Positions 1 through 11,653 of a stretch of DNA of 64,000 bases are shown here, piece after piece. Made by a program: the position numbers and the translations under genes. Source of the DNA: Brugia malayi (taxonomy: Eukaryota > Nematoda > Chromadorea > Rhabditida > Onchocercidae). The stretch's first letter is position 1. Each line of letters begins with the position of its first letter. A model generated the notes under the pieces. The model was given only the letters and a program-made list of their open reading frames with translations. It was not told the DNA's origin and searched no databases. The stretch covers positions 4,746,649-4,810,648 of the forward strand of contig NW_025062477.1 of the NCBI RefSeq assembly GCF_000002995.4, in the 5' to 3' direction.

Positions 1-2129
1 TTAATTGACGTAATAATTTTTTGGAGATGAAGGAGAGTTGTGATCCAATATCAAATAAGGCAAGGGCATTTTGTTGTAGTTGAGGTTGTGATGGATTAAA
101 AACCTTTATCTCCTTACATAAAAGTAAAGTTTCCTTTGTCTGTTTGGATCGAGTTGTTAATGTGGAGTTGTAGAGAGAAGTTGAACAGTCCTTTCGTTTC
201 GAAGGTCCAATTCTTTCATGCTCTTCATTTCTTTGAGACATTGTATTGTTTAAAGAAAGTGAATTCCTTTTATTACATAAAGCACTATTATGTAAGCTTT
301 TGCAATAAAAACATTGTTTTTTGACATTACAATTCTGTCCTTTGTGACTGTCTCTAAGACAAATAGTACATTTCTTCAATACTTTGAGACGACTAAGTCG
401 AGCATTGAGAGTCGTGTAGTTCACGCAATCGCTGTCCCAATGATCTTGATTGCAGAATACACATGGTCGTCTTTTTGTTGTTGTAGTTTTTGAAGTATTT
501 TGATTATCCTTTATTGTCGACAGTGCTGAAGTTCCTCCGGGATTGTATCGTTGTTTTTGTTCCTGTTTGGTAGTTGTAGATTTAATATTGAGTTGAGTGA
601 GTGAATGTTGACAGTTTTTAATCTGTTCATTCACATTAACTAAACTTGTTAAAAAGTTTCTTAGTTTGAGAATTGACCAAGGCATGTCCTTCTTCTTATG
701 TTTATATATTTTATTTAATATCCATAATGGCAACTTGCTCTCGATCAAGATTTCAATATTTGAATGCTCAAGGCTTTCTCCTAGAGCTTCTAACTGGCGC
801 AGTACTCGTTCTATATTTTCAATTGTTCCAATCCATTCTCTTTCATTTCGTTTAATTGATTGGAGTTCGTTGTATAGTAATGTTGTTACTATTGAGTGAT
901 CGCCATATTTTTCATTGAGCAGTTTTCTGATGACTTCATAATTCTCTGGAGCTATATCATATCCAGATATTGCTTGTAGAGCTTTTCCTTTGAGACATGA
1001 GTACAAGTAATTCAGTTTTTGTATTTCTGGAATTGCTTGCTTGTGGACTGCTGCGTTAAAACTGCTCCAAAATTGTTGCCATTGTCTAGGGTCTCCTTCG
1101 AAAGTAGGGAGCGATAAATGAGGAAGATTTACATTAACATTTGAAGAAGGAGTAAATTTTACCTTTTCTTTTGCTTATTTGTTTGTCAACTCCTTTGAGA
1201 GTTGTTTTAGGTTTTGGTCGACTTCATCCATGTGCATTGTTAGTGTTATTACCGCTTCCTTTCCTTCGTGCAATAATTGAAATATTCCTTGGTCACTTTT
1301 TGTTACTGCTTTGTATTTTTCCTCCTCTTCTTCTCTTCTTTTCATTGTGACGATTTGTTGAGCATATGTGAACCATTTATCATTAATAGATTCAAGCGTA
1401 CGCATAATTGGATTCTTCAAAGTTTATCTTCGAAGATAAAAATCTTCTTTTTCTTCTATTGTCATACTTGGTTCTGGAGATTTGATCTCCAGTTGATTTA
1501 TTTCTTTAAGAAGATTGACCAACCTTTCCTTTGCCAGTTCAAAGCTCGCAATAATGCTGCTAGACATTTCCCCGGCTCGTGGCACCAATAAATATTTGTC
1601 GTGAAAGGTTTGCCTGGTTGATATTCGAATAGTTGCAATACAGTAGGAAGATTAATAAACCTTTATTTTCCGAAAACGTATTATTAATAAACTGAGCAAT
1701 AAAAAAAGAGAATTTATAACAAAAAAGAAGACTGGAGAAATTGCGATTGGTTAACAGAATCGTAGTCGACAATAATGACAATGAATCGTTTTGTTTATTA
1801 GAATTGAATTTATATGAGTGAGGATTGGGCGTGTCTAAGATAAAATCACATTTGTGAAGAATTTAAAGTGTTTACAAAGAAGATATTAAAATGAAAGCTA
1901 ATTTCTAATTTGCATAAAATTTCATGTGTGAAGAATTAGAGGTGTTTACAAAAAGGAGATTAAAATGACATGTATGAAGACCGTAAGATTGTTTACAATT
2001 TAAAAAAGAGAGATGATTTATGATATTATGAAATTGGCTAGAAGTTTTCGCGAAATTATAATTCGCGACAATTCAGGAAGCGCATAAAACTCTTCCTTTA
2101 GTGTCATTCTAAACAATCTGTGGTGACAG
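1..2129 (-). mobile_element. BEL/Pao LTR retrotransposon, 5' part (LTR, gag, protease), cut by window edge
   Basis: Reading on the minus strand from about 2129 toward 1, there is a putative LTR, a primer-binding-like site, a gag reading frame and the start of the aspartic protease. It is the mirror copy of 28798-30925. The gag frame is interrupted by in-frame TAA codons, the same ones as in the other copy, so the element was already dead when it was duplicated. Three CCHC-like knuckles and a protease core reading DIGSQ are encoded at the low-coordinate end. The rest lies outside the window. Confidence 0.85.
1597..2128 (-). repeat. Putative BEL LTR (left copy)
   Basis: Mirror of 28798-29329. 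Taken as an LTR because it ends just before a TGGTGCCACGAGCC primer-binding-like motif and the gag start. It holds a TATAAA box about 220 bp before that end and starts TGT, ends ACA. It contains three degenerate copies of a roughly 45-nt unit (around 1853, 1925 and 1972). No second LTR is in the window, so both boundaries are inferred. Confidence 0.5.
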
Positions 2130-5100
2130 ATGTTGAAAAAAGCAATAGATTAGGTTCAGTTGGAGATAAAATATGAGGAATTCTCCTGGAGAGAAATCTG
2201 TTGAAAATAATTTAAGGAAAATTGCAGCAATGAATGAATGTAGGATAGCCAAATTGAAACAACCCTTTCCATGTAATATGCAAATTTTCGTATTTCACTT
2301 TTAGTTCTCTTTAGGATAATACCAAAAAAATGCATTTGATTCTTCTGCTTCTGTCATTTTTACACATTTAATATGGTTGCTATTAAAGTAAGCAATATTG
2401 CAGAATTGATTAAGCACTTGCTCAGTAGTAGTGACAAACGTTTCTCTATTGCAATTATTGCCAGAAAGTAAATCAATGCATAAAATTGTCTTAAAAAGTC
2501 GATTTATGCAAATTCAACAATTAAAAACAGCTTACAAATAAAAAATTGATTAAAATAGCGTAGACAAAATAATGCGTTGATGTGGACATGACGTACAAAG
2601 TCCATATTTCTTTTGAATAATCTGGCATAAGTTGATGCTGAAGCATTTAGAGTTCAACCGCATGTCTGGAGGATGAATGATGATCTTAGATTCAAAAAAT
2701 GGACTTCAAAATTTACAATTTATTTTGGCTTGACTGGAAAGTGAAATAGAGCTATTGAACAGATCCATTACTTTATCCTTCTTAACTCTTTCTTTCGAGG
2801 TGATTACTTTTTAATCCAACATTATCCTCAAATTACCTTAAAAAAGCAAATTCACACATCAATTGTCGATTCTATCTATTCACAATACTGTATAGGAATG
2901 CTTTATATTAGTTACTGGACTATGAAATATAATTACTAAATGCACCTTTTCCTGCCTTATTTGCATTGAGCTTAAAGAATTTTCTTCGTAATAATAAACG
3001 ATAAATAAATTAAAGTTCAACAACAAAGAATTGCAATTCTATAACATTTTCCCACCTGCTAACTTATCATTTTCCTACTTCAAGCAGTAATTGTTCAATA
3101 TAGCTAAATGCACAGAGACCGTTCAATCAGCATCCAATAACATTTGTAGAAAGAACTTAAAACTGCGTTCTACATATTTGGGACGTATATCACATTCAAC
3201 CTAATATGGTAACAGTCCAGAACAAATCCGTAATATAATAAACAAGTATGCAGTTTTTGTTTTATTAGTTAATAATATAATAGACTGATCAGTAAATTTA
3301 TAGTATAACTAAAATTATGTGCTGACAAAATAATGTGAAAAAATTTAAAAGCCTTGTTGAAATTTTTTTGAAATGACTCAATTTTGTTGTTGCTGTGTCT
3401 TAGAAGGCAATGTTGCTTTACCAGAATATCAATACTTCCAGAAACTATGACAGAAATTTGAAGCTGACTCTATCAGTTCTAAGGAAGAGAATCGAAATTG
3501 GAACAACCATTAGCCAATAGTAATGCTTTGGTACCATATTTCAGTGTGTTAGCATGATAGGTTAATAAGTATATGGTAAATAATTTCACGATGATATGAT
3601 ATGTTCAAATGTTTGCAGCTCATATTAAACTAGTACTCCTTTCCATGTCGAGAAATTGTAAGTGCTATTAAGAACCTTTGAACTTTCCTTGGTTGTGACT
3701 TGCAGTTGAGAATAAAAGTTGTTATAATAACTTTGTAGTTTGCGATCCTCAAACACTTGGACAATGGGTTGAAATTCTTATATACTGGACATTGGCGGCT
3801 TGCAATAAGCGCATGATTACAGTGAGTAGAGCTGTATTTCAGGTGATCTTTACTCTTTGCACAGTAACAGTTAAACTTTCATTTAAAACGAAGGAACACT
3901 TTTCAACATATTAAGCAATGCATATACTTTGTTAACAACTGTAGCATTGCAAACAATGCACATATATGTGGAATATTTATGGTTTTATATTTTTAAAATT
4001 TGTAAAGGATATTCAATTAAGGCAATCTTAGTGGTACGGATTAATCAATTTTGTTGAGACATATTCGGTTTTTCTAATACTCCAAACATCACAGTTTTTC
4101 CCACTCTGTCGCTGAAATTACCAAGAAAGAAATTATATTTTATTATTTGCAGAAAGTTTTTGGGATGAAATCTCGTTTGATCGATATGTAGAATATCCGC
4201 TGCGTCAGCATGCAAAGTTTGGTGTACATAGCATGCAAAGTTTGGTGTGTATACTTGGTGTACATGAAGAGAATAAGTTTTTTTTTTTTTTTTTTTTGCT
4301 TTATTGCTTTCTGTATAATAATGAAATTATAGGAGGAGATGTTATAGAAAAAGTAATAAACTGTTGGCAAATTAACTAATTTCAAGAGAACTGAGTTTTA
4401 AAATCATAGAACCAATTCCTGAAACAAACTTAAACGATGACAACGAAGCCTTCAGAACGTAGATTTAATTAAAGTATCCCTGAGATGGATAGTCTTAGAA
4501 AACTATATCACCATCTATCCGGATTCAAGTTTAGAATAGCATTCTCTCCGGATCATTGCGGACAGGCTAACAATCCAGTTGACTGACATGCTTTGTCTGA
4601 TCTTTTCACTGAGATTTGTTTGGCATGGGAACCAACTATACCGACAACAAATGCCATTACCAGAAATGTTATATGAGCATGAAAGCTTCTCCAACACTGA
4701 TATTGACGAAGAATGTATATATATATATGTAGAGAGGGAGAGAGAAAGAAAGAGAAAGAGGGAGAGAGAGAGAGAGAGGGAAAGATGAGGTAGTTGGTTT
4801 CAAAGGAAGAGTGAATAGCAAATAGCTTTCCAATTAGATTTTTCAGAATGACGGAATTCTGGTTGTAAAGATGTTGGATAGCGTTGATTTATGATCAGTA
4901 TGGTTTATGACAAACACAGTTTCGGAGTGATATTTGACAGTATTACCAAATGATTTAAAAGCTAATCGTATTGATCAATATTCGGGGAATATTTTTACAA
5001 AGGACATTTGAATTACTTGAGGCGTTGAATTTCGAAATGCAAAAATTCTGATTGCTAATACAGGTGTGAAAAATTTATAAGTGTTGGTCGTTCATTTTAT

Positions 5101-5660
5101 ACTTAGTTGTTAATGAAAGCATGATAGACTATATATGGGATTTTAACTAATAATGAGATCACTAATGAATAAAACTTAATGTAGTCCAATTTTAAAATGA
5201 AAATAAGAGTTCAGAGTAGTGTAATGATCATGGTATTACAAAATAAAAGATAAATAATAATTGAAAGAATCCTTCTCTTTTCTTTTCTTTCCATTTTTAA
5301 ATTGTAATAATTTTCAACTTCATTTAAGGCTCATCGGCTAATCATTCATAGATGTTTGTCAGAAGTATCGTTGTAAGGAGCTCTAAATAATGCATAAAAT
5401 TATCAAATAGATATTATCTTTTGATGTTTTCATCAAAGCTAATAAAAGTTCGTCAATTATTTGCTCATTGATTGATCAGATATTTGTTTGTCATCGATAA
5501 ATAAAGTTGATGCTCGTCTCGATAGAGTAGACGTGTGCTATGTTATTATTGCAAAGTTGAAGATAGTAAGCTTTATCTTTTATACTCATTAAAAATATAT
5601 TTTTAATTTATCGTTTTGCCTTCATTTAGTACAAATTGGTGTGATACAAGGTGTGATACA
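2130..5660. other. AT-rich non-coding part of block A
   Basis: I see no convincing gene. The longest reading frames are short, lack splice context and run through microsatellite or homopolymer tracts. Contents include a 20-nt T run (4268-4287), a two-fold tandem repeat with core GCATGCAAAGTTTGGTGT (about 4208-4243) and a GA-rich microsatellite. The same sequence lies inverted at 25266-28796. Confidence 0.7.
4716..4784. repeat. TA then GA-rich microsatellite
   Basis: A short TA run followed by about 54 nt of GA-rich simple repeat. The inverted copy at 26142-26210 has exactly the same length and interruptions, which is unusual for such an unstable tract in truly separate loci. Confidence 0.9.
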
Positions 5661-5709
5661 ACCTCGATAGATCACCTCACCTCTTATCGTTCAGTGCAAT
5701 GACTTGCAG
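5661..5709 (+). repeat. 49-bp direct repeat, copy 1 (block A)
   Basis: The 49 bases starting ACCTCGATAGATCACC and ending GACTTGCAG are identical to 7981-8029. Mirrored copies lie at 25217-25265 and 42074-42122, and a partial degenerate copy at 22937-22959. Its role is unknown. The second copy sits where the first inverted repeat breaks off. Confidence 0.95.
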
Positions 5710-6405
5710 GAAGAGAAAATTTAATAATTTTCTAGAATGATGGTTTTGGTTATGGAGATTTTGCAAAAAAACGAATAAAGTAAATAAGGATTTGATGTAG
5801 CACAATGAAGTTCTATAGTTCAACATTTGTTTTGAAGATTATACGTAATGGAATATTGTACGTATACTGTTTACGTCTTCCTAAAATTCTGATGACATAT
5901 GGAAATGTTATAATATTGTTAAATAGGTAATTTATTTATTTTATTTTAAAATATGTCTTTTATTTGAAATATTGATGTTGATTAATTGTTTTTCACTGCT
6001 AATCGTAATTAATATTAAGTTTATTATGCATTTTTGCTAATGTAGCACAGCAGACGGACAAATATTACAAAGAGTTATTTCACATGTAGAATAAGGCATG
6101 CTGAAGGCTTCTTTTTTTACAAAATTTGTAATACAGTTTTTGATTTTATGTTTTCTCCGCAAATGATTTCTTCCATAGTCCTTTTGATTCAAGATTTAAG
6201 TAAGCTTTAAATGAATATAATTGATCTAATTTTATTTTAAGTTGTAGTTCAGAATACATCGAAAAAGGAAGAAGTTTGTTTTTTCACTCATTAATGAATT
6301 CTTGCGTTATACTATCCCTCTGAAGTTGTTTGTCTTTTGTATACTCTTTTGCTGGAGAAAAAAGTTAAAAGAAGCACTGGAAGGATTCACAGAGAAATAA
6401 TTATT

Positions 6406-6480
6406 GATTTAGCAGGACTGTGAGACAGTTAATGATACTTTGTTATCGATTTAGCAGGACTGAGACAGTTAATGATACTT
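6406..6480 (+). repeat. Two-fold tandem repeat, about 35-39 bp unit
   Basis: Unit with core GATTTAGCAGGACTG followed by AGACAGTTAATGATACTT, present twice with a 2-nt difference. It recurs inverted in both other copies of block B (24446-24520 and 43623-43697) and again, diverged, in the extra duplication at 43871-44036. Confidence 0.9.
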
Positions 6481-6844
6481 TCCTTTATCTGAAGCATAGA
6501 TATGCAGATGAAGTAGTAAGTAGTAAAATGTTTATCGATCAAAATGTTCCTAAAATAAATTTTATCCTTATGGAATTTTCATGTCTGATAAATTAAAGAA
6601 TTGGTGAGGTGAGAAGTGTGATGGAATGAATGTAGGGTAAAATGGATAGGTCGAGAACGTTAAATACTTATGTCACATTCCGATACACTTTTGCATAAGT
6701 TCATTTGTACCTTACCATCATTATAATACAAGACATCATACTCTCCTCTTCACCTTAGCAGATCTTTTTCACTATCAAATTATTTAGAAGCAGATGTGAA
6801 TGGAATCGGCGGGAAGTCTACCTGTTGATGACATGACAGTGAGG

Positions 6845-6861
6845 TGACGTCATTGTGACCT
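6845..6861 (+). promoter_or_regulatory. CRE palindrome plus AGGTCA half-site (candidate)
   Basis: TGACGTCA at 6845-6852 is a perfect CRE palindrome. TGACCT at 6856-6861 is AGGTCA on the minus strand, the standard nuclear receptor half-site. They lie about 1.4 kb upstream of gene 1 and are conserved in all three block B copies. A function is inference only. Confidence 0.3.
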
Positions 6862-7932
6862 AAGCTGTAAACAACATTTGTCTCATACATCTCTTTCGCT
6901 TACATATCAAACACACTGATCTGAAGAGAGGAAATAAGAAGCACTGCAATTATTTGTGGAATTTTGAAATTAGGCTCAAAAATTTACTTCAAGAAAGAAG
7001 AAGTTAAAATCGGAATAACATGGAGTAGAAATCATATTGTTCAAGAGCGAATTGTTACCTTGTCATTTTGCAATTTCAACCATCGAATATGCATATTGGG
7101 TAGTGGTAGTGATAATGTTTGCTATTGTTTACCGTGAATCTCGAGATCGTGTTGTATTCATGTATTTAAAAAATTTCTACATTTAAACATTGTGAAAAAT
7201 ATGGGGGAGAGAGAGAGAGAAAGAGAGAAAAGAATCAAGAAAGGCATTGAACAATTTTTTGTGTGATGTTGAGGATTTGCTTGTAATGAGAGGTAAGGCG
7301 TTATAGTTAGTTAGATGGTCGGACATCAGGTCAAATTTGTCCAGTGGTCATTGCACCACTATTGCACAGCAATACGGTAAGCAAAGTCAGTGCAACTCAG
7401 AGAGAATAGAAATAATAATTGTTGCGTCAGCTAACACTTCCTACCCGATGCTTCTGTTCTCTCTTCTGAGCTACCTGAAATTTACTCTCCCTCTCCCTCT
7501 CTCTCCATCTTGACTGAAATATTGTCCGTTTTCTCTAAAGATCTTTTTTCGTTAGAAGATAATCTGTTGAAAATATATTTTTGTATAGTTTGAATAAGTA
7601 TCCATTAAATTGATGAATAAAAGTTTTTCAATGGTTTTTGTGGTGGCTACTTAAGAAACAGACTTACCTAAGAAAAACAAACCGAATGAACATAAGCCAA
7701 CATATTCTAAAAATTAACACATTGACAAGTTGACTTTTGAACTCGTTCAACTTGTGCAATACCTTAAATATTTCAATCCAAAGAACAATTGTTTTCAATA
7801 AAAGGAAATTTGCTTTTCCCTCGGACATATCCATCGTTCATTTGTCCCTCATATTGGAGAATATTAGCAATGGATGCCCTCTGCATCTATGTTGTTTACA
7901 GGTATTTTTTTCATAATTTACCTACTACCCTC

Positions 7933-7944
7933 AGGTCAAGTTCA
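7933..7944 (+). promoter_or_regulatory. Candidate nuclear receptor response element (DR0)
   Basis: AGGTCA is followed directly by AGTTCA, two RGKTCA-type half-sites in direct orientation with zero spacing, about 300 bp upstream of the gene 1 ATG. A single AGGTCA lies at 7328-7333. Mirrored copies are at 22982-22993 and 42159-42170. RAR/RXR-class receptors bind such half-sites, so autoregulation of the cluster is possible; short motifs also occur by chance. Confidence 0.35.
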
Positions 7945-7980
7945 CCATCACATCATATTACGTCACGACCTAACCCCGCC

Positions 7981-8029
7981 ACCTCGATAGATCACCTCAC
8001 CTCTTATCGTTCAGTGCAATGACTTGCAG
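7981..8029 (+). repeat. 49-bp direct repeat, copy 2, at block B/C breakpoint
   Basis: Exact second copy of 5661-5709, 15 nt inside the end of the first inverted repeat arm (7966) and about 210 bp upstream of the gene 1 start codon. It ends in GCAG, like a splice acceptor, so it could be a duplicated leader segment, but nothing proves transcription. Confidence 0.95.
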
Positions 8030-8241
8030 CGACCCGTGCTCTTAGCTGCTGCCATTTTCCACAAATAACTGCAGTTGCTTCATTTTTGTCCGGTGTATAT
8101 CCTATTTTCGAAGAGGTTTCGAAGAAAAATCCCGGTTGAGATATTCCGAGCTGCACTTCAGAATATTCAGCTTTTCGACCAACTTTTTCCCAAAAATTTC
8201 CACTTCATATAATCACAGAGCTAATTTTTGGGTAGGAAAAG
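8030..8241 (+). promoter_or_regulatory. Presumed 5' leader of gene 1
   Basis: This is a more GC-rich stretch than the sequence upstream of 7780, running into the ATG at 8242. No spliced-leader acceptor (TTTTCAG) is obvious immediately before the start. An upstream frame at 8136-8357 overlaps the start codon in another frame, and I regard it as chance. Confidence 0.4.
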
Positions 8242-11200
8242 ATGTCACGACGACATATTTCAAGAACAACTCCGAACAAAGAAGAGCGAAATTCGAGTTC
8301 ATTTTGTACTCCGGACCCAACTGCTATTTGCTCAACAACTGCATTTGTACCAGTTAGCAACTCTGTTCCATCAACTTTCAATATCCTTAACAACCGTGGT
8401 CCTTTTGCATTTATTAATAATACGAGCAATTGCGCATCTAATAATAATGACAATCGAAATTTTTTGTTTTCAACCGATCGATTCAATCCATCACTTTTGC
8501 AACCAAACGTTTCACCTTACGCCAATATCATTAATAACGATCCTCGACTTCATCCCACCTCAGCAATTTTACCAAATCCGCTTCGGCAACATAACTCAAT
8601 GAGTATGAATACGAATGGGACAGCATTTGATCGGTTCCTACAATCATTTCCAGCACCACAACGATCCAGCACGATAAATCCATCATCAATTCCTCCTACT
8701 ATGATCAGCGTAGCTCCTATCACTCCAACTGCTTCGGCAACCGGACCCACATCATTACTTCCAATTGCTACAGCCAATAATTCAGGACCGTCAACATCAT
8801 CTTTTATTCCACCACCTTTATTAAGCGATCAGCCGTCGTACAAGTATTTGCTATCATTTGAACAACAGGCCAAAATAGCGCATGAAGCGGCGATGCACTA
8901 TGCAAATTTGACGGAACATCTAATGGAACACGCGAGAAATGCAGCGGCAGCCGAAAATATGCCACTACCACCGTTACCGCAAGCGGTCTTTTCAATGGTT
9001 CAGAAATACGATCAACAGAAGGAATCGATGCAGAATCATCGACAACAACAAAAAAACGAAAATGAAAAGAAGGATCATCATCATCATCATCATCATCCAA
9101 CATATTTAACACCTGGCAACGAGGTTTCATTTTCACACTCTGATACAATTATTAATAGTGATAACTTTGATCAACAGCAATTGTTTAAGCAGAAACGACC
9201 TTGCCTATTCAATTGCACACTCTCTGAACCGATGGTGAAAACCCGACATGCAGCAGATAATGTGTCTAATACGGACACTACTCCTTCTGGTTCCGAAAGT
9301 GATTCATCAAATAAAACAACAGTTGAAATATTACCTATCCTGTCACCGCATCCGTATTGTGCGGTATCGGCGGAAAATAATTTCGAACAGCAACAAAATG
9401 AAATGGAAATGGATGAAAGCAATAAAAACAACACCACTGAAACGGTAGCAATTTATTCACTTTAGAAGTAACAACATTAAAATAGGCGTTATTGTTAATA
9501 TTGTTGCTGTCATTGTCTTATAATTTAAGAATCATAAGAAAGATTTTTTTTTTTTTTTTTTTTTCAGATTAATCAACCAATAATAACACCATTACGAACA
9601 ATCCAAGAATGTTTTAATAAGACGAATCCAAAATACGGGATAGAAACGGATCATTCATCTGCTGCCGTTCATATACCACTCATTCCATCAGAGAGATTTA
9701 TTTCAGAAACAACTCTTCTAGTGCATGATAATACATCAAGGAATGACAGTGATAATTTAGCGAGTACATCATCACAGTCGCATTTAGATTCCGGAATTTC
9801 AATGAGCGCAAATGTGACCGATAAACGGGAGCAAATATCATTTGATAAACCATCTTGGTCCAATTCATTTACTGTAAGCAGCATTCTGGTAGGAAATAAC
9901 GAAGGAAAAGACGAAATAGATGCGTTAAAGCATATAGCAGAAGCAACAGCTATGACACAAAACCAACCGAGAACAGCAAATCCGAAGGGAACAACAAATT
10001 TATCGGTACTACCATATACGGTGCCACAACAAAGTACGTTTAATTTTCATATTCATTGATAAAATTGCAAGAGAAGAGAAAGCAGATATTTGATATCTCT
10101 CAAAAGTTTATCAGTGAAGGTTGTCAAACAGTTGGTATTGATATATATATTATATTAATAGTAAAAAATTATTATTAATACTAATTTTTTGGTTTTAATT
10201 TCAAGAATAGTTTTAGCTATACAAAATTGCATAAATCAAATGGTACAAACAACGGGACCTTCAAATGTTCGTACACCTTTCAAAAGTCTCCCAGGATATG
10301 CCATAACAAGCAATGGATTATTGATCGCATCAGATGGACGAGCAATGCCGCCTACAATCTACAATTGCTTTGGTATACCAAGGCAACCATTAGTTTCAAT
10401 GAATCCAAATCAAGAAGAAGACAATAATTTATGCGCAATATGTGGTGATAAAGCTTCAGGGAATCATTACAGTGTACCAAGCTGTGAAGGATGCAAAGTA
10501 TAAATTTTAAGGCGTTTAAGACATGCCTATAAGCTTATCCTCACTTACTTGAAATTGATGGGAAATATTCCGGAATGATATAACTAATTGATGCCATCAA
10601 ATATTTCAGCTCAAAATGATGAAATTTTAGGGTTTCTTCCGAAGAACTATCCAGAAGAAAATAGAATATATATGCTACAAACAAGGCAATTGTATAATAG
10701 ATCAGAAAAATCGGAATAGATGTCAAAGTTGTCGATTTAAAAAATGCCTTCAGTTAGGCATGCGTCAAGAATCGGTACGTTTGGATCGCAATCGACGACG
10801 GAAAAAAGATGAAAACAGGTAAATGTTAATGTCACATATCATAGAATAGATGATATTTTATTACACGACAAATATTTTAGTTGAGAAAATATCTCATAAT
10901 TTTTAGAGACAAAGAAATGGAGGAGATCGAAGAAATGAAAAAGTTAAAAGCTATTGTTGTTAGTGCCTATCGTGAAGCATTCCCAACGGGGTTAGTCATC
11001 GATAACCGAAGCGAAGCTGTAGAAAGGATCCATATATTTCTGAATAATATCCCGATGATGAATGAAATTAATGGGAAAGATCGGGAAAAAGTCATTGAAA
11101 ATTGCGTTTATGCAGCGCTGGTAAATTCTCGCTCTTTTCGCTTCTCATGTTTGATAATTTTGAAAATTTCCACTTCTATTTGGAAACTAATTCACTGAAT

Positions 11201-11653
11201 AAATTTTCCAAAACCTACCACTAACAAATTTATATAGACTGATGAGAAGTTTGATATACATATTTTATTTTCTTTTTGTAGACTTTGCGCACTTTTTTCA
11301 CAACCGAAAACTACGAAGCGATTGTGAGCGTTAAAAGCGAAGCATTAGCTCAGTGCTTGAATGGATTGGGATTTGAAGTTAAGGAGGAAGAGATGGCAAT
11401 TCTGACAGCATTTTGTGCATTGCAAAATTGCATTGGAATGGTTGATAATGAGAAAATTCAAAATGTAAGATTTTATTTCTTTTTGAAGTTTGGCTTATGT
11501 AAGATAAATTTCGATTATTGTTTACAGATTGGTGCCAAGTTGTGTAACTGCCTTCGAATTCATTTGACAGGTTTTTGCGAAGCAGTAAACGAAATTATTT
11601 GCAAATGCATCATGAGTGTAACGGCGTTGATGTTAATGCAGACTAATACTTAA
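8242..11653 (+). CDS. Nuclear receptor gene 1, RAR-like (left copy), 7 exons
   Basis: Proposed exons: 8242-9444, 9568-10033, 10211-10497, 10631-10818, 10907-11120, 11282-11464, 11528-11653. All introns are GT-AG and phases match, giving about 888 residues. Residues 1-630 are a long Ser/Thr/Asn-rich N-terminus with a 7-His run (279-285) and a conserved patch at about 201-260. The first zinc finger (631-652) reads [10 protein letters not shown]...SCEGCK; exon 4 continues GFFRRT and the second finger CYKQGNC...RCQSC, then [12 protein letters not shown], which resembles the RAR T-box region (GMSKESVRNDRN). The ligand-binding domain is only about 174 residues: AYREAFP and [13 protein letters not shown] align to RAR helices, but no clear AF-2 helix follows. 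It likely acts as a nuclear DNA-binding transcription factor; its ligand is unknown. The copy at 38518-41861 differs by SNPs and a 1-nt frameshift in the last exon. Confidence 0.85.

Larger units (their letters stand above)
1..7966 (+). repeat. Left arm of long inverted repeat (blocks A+B)
   Basis: This stretch reappears in reverse complement at 22960-30925 with the relation x to 30926-x. Every landmark I compared (gag ORFs, a 20-nt T run at 4268-4287, a GA microsatellite) falls at exactly the mirrored position, so there is no net length change over almost 8 kb. At least one substitution exists: A at 3975 against G on the mirrored strand at 26951. The arm probably continues left of the window, because the partner runs on into BEL pol after 30925. 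It breaks sharply at 7966. Confidence 0.95.

Noticed and set aside
4477..4810. lin-4-like TCCCTGAGA (4477) and let-7-like TGAGGTAG (4786) seeds 300 bp apart, reminiscent of a mir-125/let-7 cluster
   Set aside because: Neither folds into a convincing precursor: around 4477 only two 5-bp stems with a bulge form, around 4786 no complementary arm is present, and the rest of the mature sequences does not match.
8550..9437. Antisense ORFs of 75-114 codons opposite gene 1 exon 1, including an Asp run
   Set aside because: They are shadows of the low-complexity coding exon (Asp run is the complement of the His run) and lack independent signals.
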